The notes under the pieces: model-generated
Seen by the model: only the letters and a program-made list of their open reading frames with translations
Told to the model about the DNA's origin: nothing
Database searches by the model: none
In this document: piece by piece, positions 29,727-38,160 of the stretch
Numbering within the stretch: the stretch's first letter is position 1
Layout of the letters: every line of letters begins with the position of its first letter
Position numbers and translations under genes: made by a program
Origin: an uncultured Collinsella sp.
GTDB taxonomy: Bacteria; Actinomycetota; Coriobacteriia; Coriobacteriales; Coriobacteriaceae
Direction: 5' to 3'
Length of the DNA: 46,526 bases
Assembly (NCBI GenBank): GCA_900752545.1
Contig: CAADVS010000032.1
Location: 1-46,526, forward strand

Positions 29727-30602
29727 ATGACGGCTGCTGCGGCTGTGGAGCCCACGGAGCTTGAAGAACTCATGAAAGCGCAGGCCGAGGCCGCGCACGA
29801 GCGCGAGGTTGGGGATGCGACTCGCCCCACGGCAGAGGATCTTGCCGCCTCGCCGACGCGCATCGATGTCGAGGGCCTCGACCTGTTCTATGGCGACCAT
29901 CATGCGCTCAAGGACGTGAATATCAAGATCCGCGACAAGCAGATCACCTCGTTCATCGGGCCTTCGGGCTGCGGAAAGTCCACGTTGCTGCGCTGCTTTA
30001 ACCGCATGAACGACGGCATCAAGGATTGCCGCATCGAGGGCAAGATTGCGCTCGATGGTCAAGATATCCTGGGCGACTACGACATCTGCCGCCTTCGCCA
30101 GCGCGTGGGCATGGTGTTCCAGCGCCCCAACCCGTTTCCCATGAGCATCTACGACAACGTCGCCTATGGGCCGCGCGGCATGGGCGTGCGCGATCGCGCT
30201 GTGCTGGATGGGCTGGTCGAGGATTCCCTGCGACGCGCCGCCCTGTGGGACGAGGCCAAGGACAAGCTCAAAGAGTCGGGTCTGGGTCTTTCGGGCGGCC
30301 AGCAGCAGCGTCTGTGCATCGCCCGCGCACTTGCCGTGCAGCCCGACATTCTGCTGATGGACGAGCCGACCTCGGCACTCGACCCTGTGTCGACGCTGGT
30401 GGTGGAGCAGCTGGCCTGCGAGCTCAAAGAGACCTGCACGCTCGTGGTCGTTACGCACAATATGCAGCAGGCGGCGCGTATCTCCGATTCGGTCGCATTC
30501 TTTTTGCTGGGTGAGCTGGTGGAGCACGCGCCCACCGCGCAACTCTTCAAGAATCCGACCGATCCGCGCACGGCGGATTATTTGACGGGGCGTTTTGGCT
30601 GA
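29727..30602 (+). CDS. pstB: Phosphate ABC transporter ATP-binding protein PstB
   Basis: PstB powers high-affinity phosphate uptake. The 291-residue protein has an N-terminal extension of about 45 acidic residues, then DVNIKIRDKQITSFIGP, Walker A GPSGCGKST, Q-loop VFQRPNPFPMSIYDN, signature LSGGQQQR, Walker B ILLMDEPTSALDP and THNMQQAARISD, all typical of PstB. GGAGG is 8 bases before ATG 29727. No pstS, pstC, pstA or phoU lies in this window, so its partners must be elsewhere. A PhoBR-like pair follows, which fits phosphate control. TTGACA at 29645-29650 may be part of its promoter. Confidence 0.92.
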   Translation: MTAAAAVEPTELEELMKAQAEAAHEREVGDATRPTAEDLAASPTRIDVEGLDLFYGDHHALKDVNIKIRDKQITSFIGPSGCGKSTLLRCFNRMNDGIKDCRIEGKIALDGQDILGDYDICRLRQRVGMVFQRPNPFPMSIYDNVAYGPRGMGVRDRAVLDGLVEDSLRRAALWDEAKDKLKESGLGLSGGQQQRLCIARALAVQPDILLMDEPTSALDPVSTLVVEQLACELKETCTLVVVTHNMQQAARISDSVAFFLLGELVEHAPTAQLFKNPTDPRTADYLTGRFG

Positions 30603-30666
30603 TACCATCTAGTAAAGGTACCTTTAGGGTTAAGATGCGGTCATGCCGGCCGCAAAGGGGTTCAAC

Positions 30667-31395
30667 ATGATCTATTACGTCGAGGACGATGACAACATCA
30701 GGGATTTGACGGTCTATGCGCTGCGCAAGCAGGGGATTGAGGCCGAAGGCTTTTCGTGCGACGGTGAGTTTAAGGCTGCCGTGGCGCGACGGGTACCCGA
30801 TGCCGTCCTGCTCGACATCATGCTGCCCGATACCGATGGCTTGGCGATTATGCGTCGACTGCGTGCCGATCGCCTGACGGCGACGGTGCCCATCATGATG
30901 CTTACCGCCAAGGATACCGAGCTCGACAAGGTGATGGCGCTCGATGGCGGTGCCGACGATTACCTGACTAAGCCGTTTTCGCTCATGGAGCTCGCCAGCC
31001 GCTGCCGCGCACTGCTGCGTCGCGGCGGCATGGTCAAACAGGCAAGCGATGTGCTCAGCGTGGGCGACATTGTGCTCTCGCCCAGCCATCGTGAGGTGAC
31101 CGTTGCCGGCGAGTCGCTTAAGCTCACCCTGCGCGAGTTCGACCTGCTCGAGTACCTCATGCGCAAGCCCGGCGTGGTCTTTACCCGCGAGTCGTTGCTG
31201 CAGAGCGTGTGGGGCTGGGACTTCGACGGCGGTTCGCGCACCGTTGACGTGCACGTGCAGACGCTTCGCCAAAAACTGGGCGAGCATGCCAGCGCCATCG
31301 AGACCGTGCGCGGCGTGGGCTACCGCTTGGCCGAGCCTTCTGCCGGTGATGGTGCCGAAGGTGACGACACCGCGGCCACCGCATCGGAGGAGTAA
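30667..31395 (+). CDS. phoB: PhoB-like response regulator
   Basis: A 242-residue OmpR-family regulator. Receiver domain: VEDDDN, phosphoacceptor D50 (VLLDIMLPD), MLTAK and LTKPF. Winged helix: LKLTLREFDLLEYLM, WGWDFDGGSRTVDVHVQTLRQKL, VRGVGYRLAE. It ends with an acidic, low-complexity tail (about 20 residues) not found in E. coli PhoB. ATG 30667 with AAAGGGG is better than the upstream ATG 30643. The next gene, a PhoR-like kinase, starts 3 bases after the stop. The phosphate link is inferred from pstB. Confidence 0.8.
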   Translation: MIYYVEDDDNIRDLTVYALRKQGIEAEGFSCDGEFKAAVARRVPDAVLLDIMLPDTDGLAIMRRLRADRLTATVPIMMLTAKDTELDKVMALDGGADDYLTKPFSLMELASRCRALLRRGGMVKQASDVLSVGDIVLSPSHREVTVAGESLKLTLREFDLLEYLMRKPGVVFTRESLLQSVWGWDFDGGSRTVDVHVQTLRQKLGEHASAIETVRGVGYRLAEPSAGDGAEGDDTAATASEE

Positions 31396-31398
31396 CCC

Positions 31399-32823
31399 GT
31401 GGTCTTCGCCCCCCAGGGAAAACATACGCTGTCGCACCGCGTTTTTGTGACGATCTTTGTCTGCGCCATGGCGGTTATCGTGGCGTTTACGGTGCTGGGT
31501 GCGTTCTTTGTGCAAAACACCTTGGCGGATGCCACGAGTGCCAATCTGGCGCAAGAAACCGAGCTCATTGCTGCCGCCCTCGACGAGCAGCAGGAGCCCA
31601 TCCCGTTCTTGCGTAGCCTCGATCGAGAGGACTTGCGCATCACGCTGATTAACAAGGATGGATCGGTTGCCTACGACAACGAGGCGTCGCCTTCCACACT
31701 GCCCAACCATGGCGATCGCCCCGAGGTCATCGAGGCCTTTGAGAGTGGTTCGGGTTCCGCGGAGCGCGCAAGCTCTACGCTCGACGAGATTATGCTGTAT
31801 CGCGCCGTCGCCCTTGATAACGGCCAGGTTGTCCGCTTGGCGCAGGCCCAGCCTGGCGTTGCGGCGATTTTGCTGTCGATGGTGGCGCCGATGCTGCTTA
31901 TCGCAGCAGCGGGTGCGGTACTCTCGTTTTTTATGGCGCGCCGCGAGTCCCGTGCCATCATCGCGCCGTTGCAAGAGGTGGATTTGGACCACCCACGCCG
32001 TAGCTATGAGCACGCCTATGCCGAGATGGTCCCCATGCTTGAGCGTATCGAGTCGCAGCGCCAGGAACTCAAGCGCCAAATGGCGGTGCTAGCGGACAAC
32101 GACCGTATGCGCCGCGAGTTCACGGCGAATATCACCCATGAGCTCAAGACGCCGCTTACGGCGATTTCGGGCTATGCCGAGCTCATCGCAAACGGCATGG
32201 TCGAGGGCGAGGGCGACCTGCGCAACTTTGGCGGTCGCATCTATCGTGAGGCGGGCCGCTTGGCAGCGCTTGTCAACGATATCCTTACGCTGTCTAACTT
32301 GGACGAGGCCGAGCGTGCAACTGAGGGCGAGGCGGTGCCCATTGGTTCCACGGAGCCTATTGAGCTCTCGCGTGCCATCTACGCGGTCGAGCAGCGTCTT
32401 GAACAGGTCGCCCGTCAGGCGAATGTGACGATAAGTCATGAGACCAAGCCTGTGGTCATCGAGGGCGTGTCGCGCTTGATTGACGAGCTCATCTATAATC
32501 TGGCAAGCAACGCCATCCGCTACAATCGACCCGGCGGTACGGTTATGCTGCAGTGCGGCACCAACGACGAAGGCCATCCGTTCCTTGCGGTCGCCGACAC
32601 GGGAATCGGTATCGCGCCTGAAGAACAGGGCAAGGTATTTGAGCGGTTCTATCGCGTGGACAAGAGTAGGTCCAAGGCGCGCGGCGGAACCGGTCTGGGG
32701 CTTGCAATTGTCAAGCATGCGGCCCTGTATCATCACGCCACGCTCGATTTGTCGAGCGAGTTGGGCGTGGGAACCACCATTACGGTGACGTTTCCCATAC
32801 GGCAGGACGAGCCATTCACATAG
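31399..32823 (+). CDS. phoR: PhoR-like sensor histidine kinase
   Basis: A 474-residue kinase. Membrane segments lie at about 15-37 and 153-173, with an extracellular sensing domain between them. The HisKA region has H247 in NITHELKTPLTAISGYA, and the HATPase domain has LIYNLASNAIRYN, VADTGIGI, FERFYRVDKSRSKARGGTGLGLAIVK. GTG 31399 is preceded by GGAGGAG. The order with the response regulator matches PhoB-PhoR. The extracellular domain is not one I can name. Confidence 0.85.
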   Translation: MVFAPQGKHTLSHRVFVTIFVCAMAVIVAFTVLGAFFVQNTLADATSANLAQETELIAAALDEQQEPIPFLRSLDREDLRITLINKDGSVAYDNEASPSTLPNHGDRPEVIEAFESGSGSAERASSTLDEIMLYRAVALDNGQVVRLAQAQPGVAAILLSMVAPMLLIAAAGAVLSFFMARRESRAIIAPLQEVDLDHPRRSYEHAYAEMVPMLERIESQRQELKRQMAVLADNDRMRREFTANITHELKTPLTAISGYAELIANGMVEGEGDLRNFGGRIYREAGRLAALVNDILTLSNLDEAERATEGEAVPIGSTEPIELSRAIYAVEQRLEQVARQANVTISHETKPVVIEGVSRLIDELIYNLASNAIRYNRPGGTVMLQCGTNDEGHPFLAVADTGIGIAPEEQGKVFERFYRVDKSRSKARGGTGLGLAIVKHAALYHHATLDLSSELGVGTTITVTFPIRQDEPFT

Positions 32824-32848
32824 CGATACAACATAGATATTGATGCAG

Positions 32849-32880
32849 ACGCCGCATTTGACTTTCGGGTGCGGCGTTGT
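32849..32880 (+). terminator. Hairpin after the PhoR-like gene
   Basis: ACGCCGCA (32849-32856) pairs with TGCGGCGT (32870-32877), then TGTTGTACAATTTT. The T tract is imperfect, so termination may be partial. The rest of the 195-base gap to the next gene holds AGGAGAG and a short frame (ATG 32932, seven residues) that could be a leader peptide. Confidence 0.6.
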
Positions 32881-33018
32881 TGTACAATTTTACGATTGCT
32901 TCCGACATTTTTACAGGAGAGCCTGTTTCTTATGTATAGAGTTTGGTCTCGGTAAAAAGATGCGATAACATACGGACAGTTTTGTCAATCCGAACTGGGG
33001 AAATGAAAGGCAAGCTGC

Positions 33019-33675
33019 ATGACCCTTCTCGAACTGTTCCAGCTGCTGAAGAAGCACCTTCAGCTGGTCATCACCCTTCCGGTGGTCTGCGCGATCGCCA
33101 TGGGCATCGTGTCCTTCGTTGCGATGGACAACACCTATACCGCGACGACGAGCATGTACATTCTCGCCAAGACCGACGATAGCGGTCAGATGAGCTACAA
33201 CGATCTCTCGGCGAGTCAGATGCTTTCCAACGATATCGCCACGCTGCTGGATAGTGATAGCGTTAAGAGCGGCGCAGCCAATGAACTGGGCCTCACCGAT
33301 CTGGATGACTACAAGGTGTCTGTTTCCTCCGAGACCACCACGCGTGTCATTACGCTTTCGGTTACCGGCACCGATGCCAAGGAGACGGCTAAGGTCGCAA
33401 AGGCCATGGCCAGCTCGGTGAGTACGGTCGCTCAGAACGTCGGCGCTGCCCAGAGCATCAACGTTATCGACGAGGCTAAGACCCCCGAAGCCCCCAGCGG
33501 TCCCAAGCGTATGCTGTACGTTGCTGTCGCGTTCCTCGCGGGCATCTTTATCGCAGTTGCCTATGTCGTTTTGGCAGACATGCTCAACACCCGCATCCGC
33601 GGTGCCGAAGAGGCAGAAGAGCTCCTGGGCATTCCCGTTGTTGGCCGAATTCCGGCTATGAAAGGTGGTAAATAG
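33019..33675 (+). CDS. Polysaccharide co-polymerase / tyrosine-kinase activator (CpsC/YveK-like)
   Basis: CpsC-type proteins span the membrane twice, set chain length in capsule or exopolysaccharide export, and activate a separate tyrosine kinase. The 218-residue protein has membrane segments at about 15-36 and 163-185, a polar extracellular region with the Wzz-like pattern (TYTATTSMYILAK, MLSNDIATLL), a PGP-type motif here as APSGPKR, and a C-terminal cytosolic tail (LGIPVVGRIPAM). The tyrosine kinase gene starts 2 bases after the stop. Confidence 0.88.
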   Translation: MTLLELFQLLKKHLQLVITLPVVCAIAMGIVSFVAMDNTYTATTSMYILAKTDDSGQMSYNDLSASQMLSNDIATLLDSDSVKSGAANELGLTDLDDYKVSVSSETTTRVITLSVTGTDAKETAKVAKAMASSVSTVAQNVGAAQSINVIDEAKTPEAPSGPKRMLYVAVAFLAGIFIAVAYVVLADMLNTRIRGAEEAEELLGIPVVGRIPAMKGGK

Positions 33676-33677
33676 GC

Positions 33678-34415
33678 ATGGCTAAGGCAAAGAACACCGA
33701 TAAACTCGTTGTACAGAATGCCGCCAAGACCCTTCTGGCCAACATCCGCTTTGCGAGCGTGGACGACCCCATTCGCACCATCACCGTTACCTCCTCGATT
33801 CCCAACGAGGGCAAGTCTACGGTTTCCATTAACCTTGCTCAGGCAATCGCCACGAGCGGCAAGTCCGTGCTTCTGGTCGAGGCCGATATGCGCCGCAGGT
33901 CTCTTTCCGATATGCTCGGCGTTCGTTCGCGCGGCGGACTCTATGCGGTCCTTTCCGAGCAGATCTCCATCGACCAGGCAATTGTCGAGACGGGTCAGAA
34001 GAACTTCTACTTCCTCGATGCCGAGCCGCACATTCCCAATCCTGCCGACATCATCGTTTCTCACCGCTTTGCCAAACTGGTCAAGGCGCTGTCTGCCAAG
34101 TTCCAGTACGTCATCTTCGATGCTCCCCCGGTCGGCACCTTCATCGATGCTGCCGAGATTGCCAGCCTGACCGACGGCACGCTGTTCGTGGTGCGCGAGG
34201 ACTTCACCAAGCGCGAGGAGGCACTCAACGCCATCGGCCAGCTTAAGAAGTCCGAAAAGGTCAAGCTCATCGGTACCGTCATGAATTACTGTGAGACCGA
34301 GACCAGCGAGTACTACTATTCTTACTACACCAAGGACGGTAAGAAGGTTAAGAAGGGCTCCGACGATCAGGGGACTTCCAAAAAGGGCATCTTCACCAAC
34401 CGAGCAAACGTTTAG
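33678..34415 (+). CDS. Tyrosine-protein kinase CpsD/CapB family
   Basis: This BY-kinase autophosphorylates on tyrosines and controls exopolysaccharide assembly. The 245-residue protein has Walker A IPNEGKST (41-48), Walker A-prime LLVEADMRRR (Asp70), and Walker B VIFDAPPVGT, then a C-terminal tyrosine cluster (ETSEYYYSYYTKDGKK) with five Tyr in eight residues, the autophosphorylation site. The C-terminal tail is Lys-rich. It lies between its activator and the cognate phosphatase. Confidence 0.92.
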   Translation: MAKAKNTDKLVVQNAAKTLLANIRFASVDDPIRTITVTSSIPNEGKSTVSINLAQAIATSGKSVLLVEADMRRRSLSDMLGVRSRGGLYAVLSEQISIDQAIVETGQKNFYFLDAEPHIPNPADIIVSHRFAKLVKALSAKFQYVIFDAPPVGTFIDAAEIASLTDGTLFVVREDFTKREEALNAIGQLKKSEKVKLIGTVMNYCETETSEYYYSYYTKDGKKVKKGSDDQGTSKKGIFTNRANV

Positions 34416-34432
34416 TTGATTAAGGCTGACCT

Positions 34433-35083
34433 ATGCGTGACATTCATTGCCATATCTTGCCGGGTGTAGACGACGGCGCCGCCGATCTCGATGAGAGCTT
34501 GGCGATGCTCGAGGCTGCCAAGCGGGCCGGTGTAACCAGAATCGTTTGCACTCCTCACTGCCGTGATCCCTATTTTGACTACGACAAGATGTGGGATGCC
34601 TTTGAGCTGCTGCGTGATAACGCTGACGGTTTTCCGCTCCAGATGGGCTTCGAGGTCAACCATCGAAAGCTCGTTGAGCTTGGTATCGATGCCGCGGAGC
34701 ACTTGCATTTCGATGGGACCAACGAGTTTCTGCTCGAGCTTTCGACGCATGCCGATGCGTATGCGTTTAGAGAGTACGAGAACACGATTTACGATTTGCA
34801 GTGTCGTGGCTACCAGGTGATCATCGCTCATCCTGAGCGCTATCGTGCGGTTCAAAAGGATGTAAGCGTGGCGGAGCGCCTGGTCGATATGGGCTGCAAG
34901 CTGCAGGCTTCGGCGGACTTTATTGCCGGCGGTCGCTTTGGTCGCGAGAAAAAGCCGGCACAGCGCCTGTTCGATCAGAACCTGTACAGCTTCATCGCGA
35001 GCGATGCCCATAACGTGGGTCATTACGACTGCCTGGCGAAGGCTCGCGCGAAGTTTAGTGTGCGCGGAGCTCATTTTCGCTAA
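34433..35083 (+). CDS. Tyrosine-protein phosphatase CpsB/YwqE family (PHP domain)
   Basis: CpsB proteins are manganese-dependent PHP-domain phosphatases that reverse the tyrosine phosphorylation of CpsD. The 216-residue protein has DIHCHILPGVDDGA, CTPHCRDPYF, MGFEVNH, IIAHPERY and ASDAHNVGH, the metal-ligand motifs of the family. The spacing to cpsD is 17 bases. No glycosyltransferase genes are found in the next 11 kb. Confidence 0.9.
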   Translation: MRDIHCHILPGVDDGAADLDESLAMLEAAKRAGVTRIVCTPHCRDPYFDYDKMWDAFELLRDNADGFPLQMGFEVNHRKLVELGIDAAEHLHFDGTNEFLLELSTHADAYAFREYENTIYDLQCRGYQVIIAHPERYRAVQKDVSVAERLVDMGCKLQASADFIAGGRFGREKKPAQRLFDQNLYSFIASDAHNVGHYDCLAKARAKFSVRGAHFR

Positions 35084-35122
35084 TATCTGTCCCTAACGTT
35101 CGCATTGAATGAAAGGGCAGCC

Positions 35123-35623
35123 ATGGATATCCAACTTAAGACGGGATGCTTTGATGACGCGGCGTTGGTGCGCCGCGTCGTTTTTATGGACGAGCAGGGC
35201 TACGAGAATGAGTTCGACGCTATCGACGAGGACCCGAACTGCATTCATGTGACGCTCTATGTAGACGGCGAGCTTGCCGGTTGCTCGCGCGTGTTTCCCG
35301 AAGAGCTTGAGCGCGTGGCTGACGCAGAGGCCCCGGTGTTGCCGGCATGCGACATGGACGAAGGCGTTGTGGCGGGGGAGACCTACATTATGGGGCGCGT
35401 CGCCGTGCTGCCGGCTATGCGTCGTCGCGGACTGGCGAGTGCGATCGTCGATACCAGTGCTTCGTGTGCACGCGATGCCGGCGCTAAGCTTATTAAGCTG
35501 CATGCGCAGGAATACGTGCTGCCGCTCTATGCAAAGGCGGGCTACACGCAAATCGCCCCGGTAGATTACGAAGACGAAGGCCAGCCTCATGCCTGGATGG
35601 CCAAGCGCATGGGCGACAGATAG
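35123..35623 (+). CDS. GNAT family N-acetyltransferase
   Basis: The 166-residue protein has the GNAT core: VRRVVFMDEQGY at the N-terminus, VTLYVDGELAGCSRV, YIMGRVAVLPAMRRRGLASAIV (the acetyl-CoA binding loop R/Q-x-x-G-x-G/A), and a C-terminal strand-helix with LHAQEYVLPLYAKAGY. It resembles the ElaA subgroup; substrate unknown. ATG 35123 has AAAGGG 6 bases upstream; a longer frame to 35105 lacks a better site. It follows the Cps module by 40 bases but seems functionally separate. Confidence 0.85.
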   Translation: MDIQLKTGCFDDAALVRRVVFMDEQGYENEFDAIDEDPNCIHVTLYVDGELAGCSRVFPEELERVADAEAPVLPACDMDEGVVAGETYIMGRVAVLPAMRRRGLASAIVDTSASCARDAGAKLIKLHAQEYVLPLYAKAGYTQIAPVDYEDEGQPHAWMAKRMGDR

Positions 35624-35768
35624 GGACGTTCCTTTTCTGCTGGCAGTTGGGGATACTCCTTGGCAATCGACGCATGGGTGTTCCAACATACAGTTTTTCG
35701 ATTCCGTATGTATATATGCGCGCTAATGGGTTATAAAATCTAAGTCTGAACATAGCAGGTCTGCAATG

Positions 35769-35793
35769 CGGCTCGGGCAAACGGGCCGTTTTT
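35769..35793 (+). promoter_or_regulatory. Hairpin with T tract in the htpG leader
   Basis: CGGCTCG (35769-35775) pairs with CGGGCCG (35782-35788) with one T-G wobble, followed by TTTTT. It lies 30 bases before the htpG start, downstream of a TATAAA at 35735. It has the form of a terminator placed inside the leader, so it may attenuate transcription. No CIRCE element is visible. Confidence 0.45.
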
Positions 35794-35823
35794 GCGGGCA
35801 GGGGTAGCGCGAAAGGACTGCAC

Positions 35824-37848
35824 ATGCGTCAATTTAAGACCGAGAGCAAAAAACTGCTCGACCTTATGATCAACTCCATCTACACCAATAAGGAAATCTT
35901 CCTGCGCGAGCTTATCTCTAACGCGAGCGACGCCGTCGACAAGCTCAACTTTAAGAGCCTGCAGGATCCGAGCGTCAAGATCGACCAGGGCGACCTGGCC
36001 ATTCGCGTCTCCTTTGATAAAGACGCCCGCACCATTACCATCTCGGATAACGGCATTGGCATGACCGCCGAGGAGCTCGAGCGCAATCTGGGCACCATCG
36101 CCCATTCCGGCTCCGAGGAGTTTAAGACCGAGAACGCCGAGCAGCAGGGTTCGGATGTCGACATCATCGGCCAGTTTGGCGTGGGCTTCTACTCGGCTTT
36201 TATGGTCGCCAGCCACGTGAAGGTCGTCAGCCGCGCCTATGGCGAGGACGCCGCTCACGTGTGGGAGTCTGATGGTCTTGAGGGTTACACCATCGAAGAT
36301 GGCGAGCGCGCCGAGCACGGCACCGATGTCATCCTGACGCTGCGTGAGAACGAGAAGCTCGACGCCGAGGGCGAGGCCGAGACCTACGATCGCTTCCTGA
36401 CCGAGTGGGGCCTCAAGAGCCTGATTCAGCAGTACAGCAACTATGTGCGTTACCCGATTCAGATGATGGTGTCCAAGAGCCGCCAGAAACCCAAGCCCGA
36501 GGACGCCGGCGACGATTACAAGCCCGAGTACGAGGACTACCAGGAGCTCGAGACCGTCAATTCCATGACACCGATCTGGAAGAAGCGCAGCTCCGATGTC
36601 GAGCAGAAGGACTACGACGAGTTCTACAAGTCCACGTTCCACGACTTTGACGATCCTGCGCGCACCATCAGCTTCCACGCCGAGGGCACGCTCGAGTATG
36701 ACGCCCTGCTGTTTGTGCCGGGACGCGCGCCGTTCGATCTGTACAGCAAGGACTACGAGAAGGGTCTGGCGCTCTACAGCTCCAACGTCCTGATCATGGA
36801 GAAGTGCGACGACCTGCTGCCCGACTACTACAACTTTGTCCGCGGCGTCGTGGATTCCGCCGACGTGTCGCTCAACATCTCGCGCGAGACGCTGCAGCAG
36901 AACCGTCAGCTCAAGGCCATCGCCAAGCGTGTGGAAAAGAAGATTACCGCCGACCTTGAGGATATGCGTGACAACGACCGCGAGGCCTACGAGAAGTTCT
37001 TTGAGAACTTTGGCCGCGGTCTTAAGTACGGCATCTACTCGAGCTATGGCATGAAGGCCGATGAGCTCGCCGACCTGTTGCTGTTCTGGTCTGCCAAGGA
37101 ACAGAAGATGATTACCCTGGCCGAGTATGCCAAGGGCATGCCCGAGGATCAGAAGGCCATCTACTACGCCGCCGGCGACTCGCGCGAGCGCTTGGCCAAG
37201 ATGCCCGTGGTAAAGGGCGTGCTCGACCGCGGCTATGACGTGCTGCTGCTGACGCAGGATGTGGATGAGTTCACGTTCCAGGCTATGCGTGAGTACGTTG
37301 CCGCCGATATGCCCAAGATCTACGAGGACGATGCTGCCCGCGAGGCTGCCGAGAAGGCTGTGGCCGACGGTGCCGAGCCCGAGGTCGAGGATCGTCATCT
37401 GGAGCTCAAGAACGTCGCGACCGGTGATCTTGACCTGGCGACTGAGGACGAGAAAAAGGAGGCCGAGGACGCCACCAAGGAAAACGAGGACCTCTTCAGC
37501 GCTATGAAGGAGGCGCTCGGTGACAAGGTCGAGAAAGTTGCCGTCTCCGCGCGCCTGACCGATGCCCCCGCTTGCATCACCACCGAGGGCCCACTTTCGC
37601 TCGAGATGGAGAAGGTGCTCCAGAAGGGACCCGAGGGCGCGCCCGACGGCATGCCCAAGAGTCAGCGCGTGCTCGAGCTCAACGCCAAGCACCCGGTCTT
37701 TGCCAAGCTCGTCGCTGCTCAGAAGGCAGGCGACGCCGACAAGATCAAGCAGTACTCCGGCCTGCTCTATGACCAGGCCCTGCTGGTCGAGGGCATCCTC
37801 CCCGAGGACCCCGTAGCCTTCGCGGCGGCTGTTTGCAACTTGATGTAG
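35824..37848 (+). CDS. htpG: Molecular chaperone HtpG (Hsp90)
   Basis: The bacterial Hsp90 homologue, an ATP-dependent cytoplasmic dimeric chaperone. The 674-residue protein has the N-terminal GHKL ATPase (ELISNASDAVDKL, DNGIGM, GQFGVGFYSAFMV), the middle domain with the conserved Arg-containing GVVDSADVSLNISRETLQQ, and a C-terminal dimer domain. It is slightly longer than the E. coli protein (624) owing to an acidic insert (about 539-562, many Glu and Lys). GAAAGGA lies 6 bases before ATG. Confidence 0.97.
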   Translation: MRQFKTESKKLLDLMINSIYTNKEIFLRELISNASDAVDKLNFKSLQDPSVKIDQGDLAIRVSFDKDARTITISDNGIGMTAEELERNLGTIAHSGSEEFKTENAEQQGSDVDIIGQFGVGFYSAFMVASHVKVVSRAYGEDAAHVWESDGLEGYTIEDGERAEHGTDVILTLRENEKLDAEGEAETYDRFLTEWGLKSLIQQYSNYVRYPIQMMVSKSRQKPKPEDAGDDYKPEYEDYQELETVNSMTPIWKKRSSDVEQKDYDEFYKSTFHDFDDPARTISFHAEGTLEYDALLFVPGRAPFDLYSKDYEKGLALYSSNVLIMEKCDDLLPDYYNFVRGVVDSADVSLNISRETLQQNRQLKAIAKRVEKKITADLEDMRDNDREAYEKFFENFGRGLKYGIYSSYGMKADELADLLLFWSAKEQKMITLAEYAKGMPEDQKAIYYAAGDSRERLAKMPVVKGVLDRGYDVLLLTQDVDEFTFQAMREYVAADMPKIYEDDAAREAAEKAVADGAEPEVEDRHLELKNVATGDLDLATEDEKKEAEDATKENEDLFSAMKEALGDKVEKVAVSARLTDAPACITTEGPLSLEMEKVLQKGPEGAPDGMPKSQRVLELNAKHPVFAKLVAAQKAGDADKIKQYSGLLYDQALLVEGILPEDPVAFAAAVCNLM

Positions 37849-37878
37849 TTCGGGGATACGGCACCGTAACTAGATTAG

Positions 37879-37948
37879 AACGAGAGTGGATAATCTCCCA
37901 CTTTTGGCTCGAATGCGGGCTTGAAGTGGGAGATTTTCCACTCTCGTT
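37879..37948. repeat. Near-perfect 25-bp inverted repeat after htpG
   Basis: AACGAGAGTGGATAATCTCC (37879-37898, continuing CACTT) matches its complement at 37924-37948 over 24 of 25 bases, around a 20-base loop. It follows the htpG stop by 30 bases and a T-rich sequence follows, so it probably terminates htpG. Length and sequence suggest a dispersed repeat. Confidence 0.75.
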
Positions 37949-37962
37949 TCCTTTTGAATGAT

Positions 37963-37983
37963 TCCTCCGTCCCCAAGGGATCA
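37963..37983. repeat. Half copy of the palindrome found at 46409
   Basis: TCCTCCGTCCCCAAGGGATCA is almost the left arm and inner part of the 46409 palindrome (CCTCCGTCCCCAACAGATCA), without its complementary right half. The rest of the gap to 38161 is AT-richer and contains a direct repeat ACTGTAC-A-ACTGTAC (38031-38045) that might be an operator. Confidence 0.55.
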
Positions 37984-38160
37984 ATTATTTGTCGGGGTTG
38001 TGGTTTTGTGACCTGCTGAAATTTAGGATACTGTACAACTGTACGTTAATTTGTCTTCGTAGTATATTGCTACCCGCAAAACTCAATACCATTGTGCTCT
38101 GAGACGCTAAAGCGCCTACGTACAATGGTTGTCGATAGTACGATTCGATTTAACGACAGG

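Noticed and set aside
35740..37692. A 650-residue open frame on the minus strand
   Set aside because: Antisense shadow of htpG; Leu/Val/Gly-rich without recognisable motifs.
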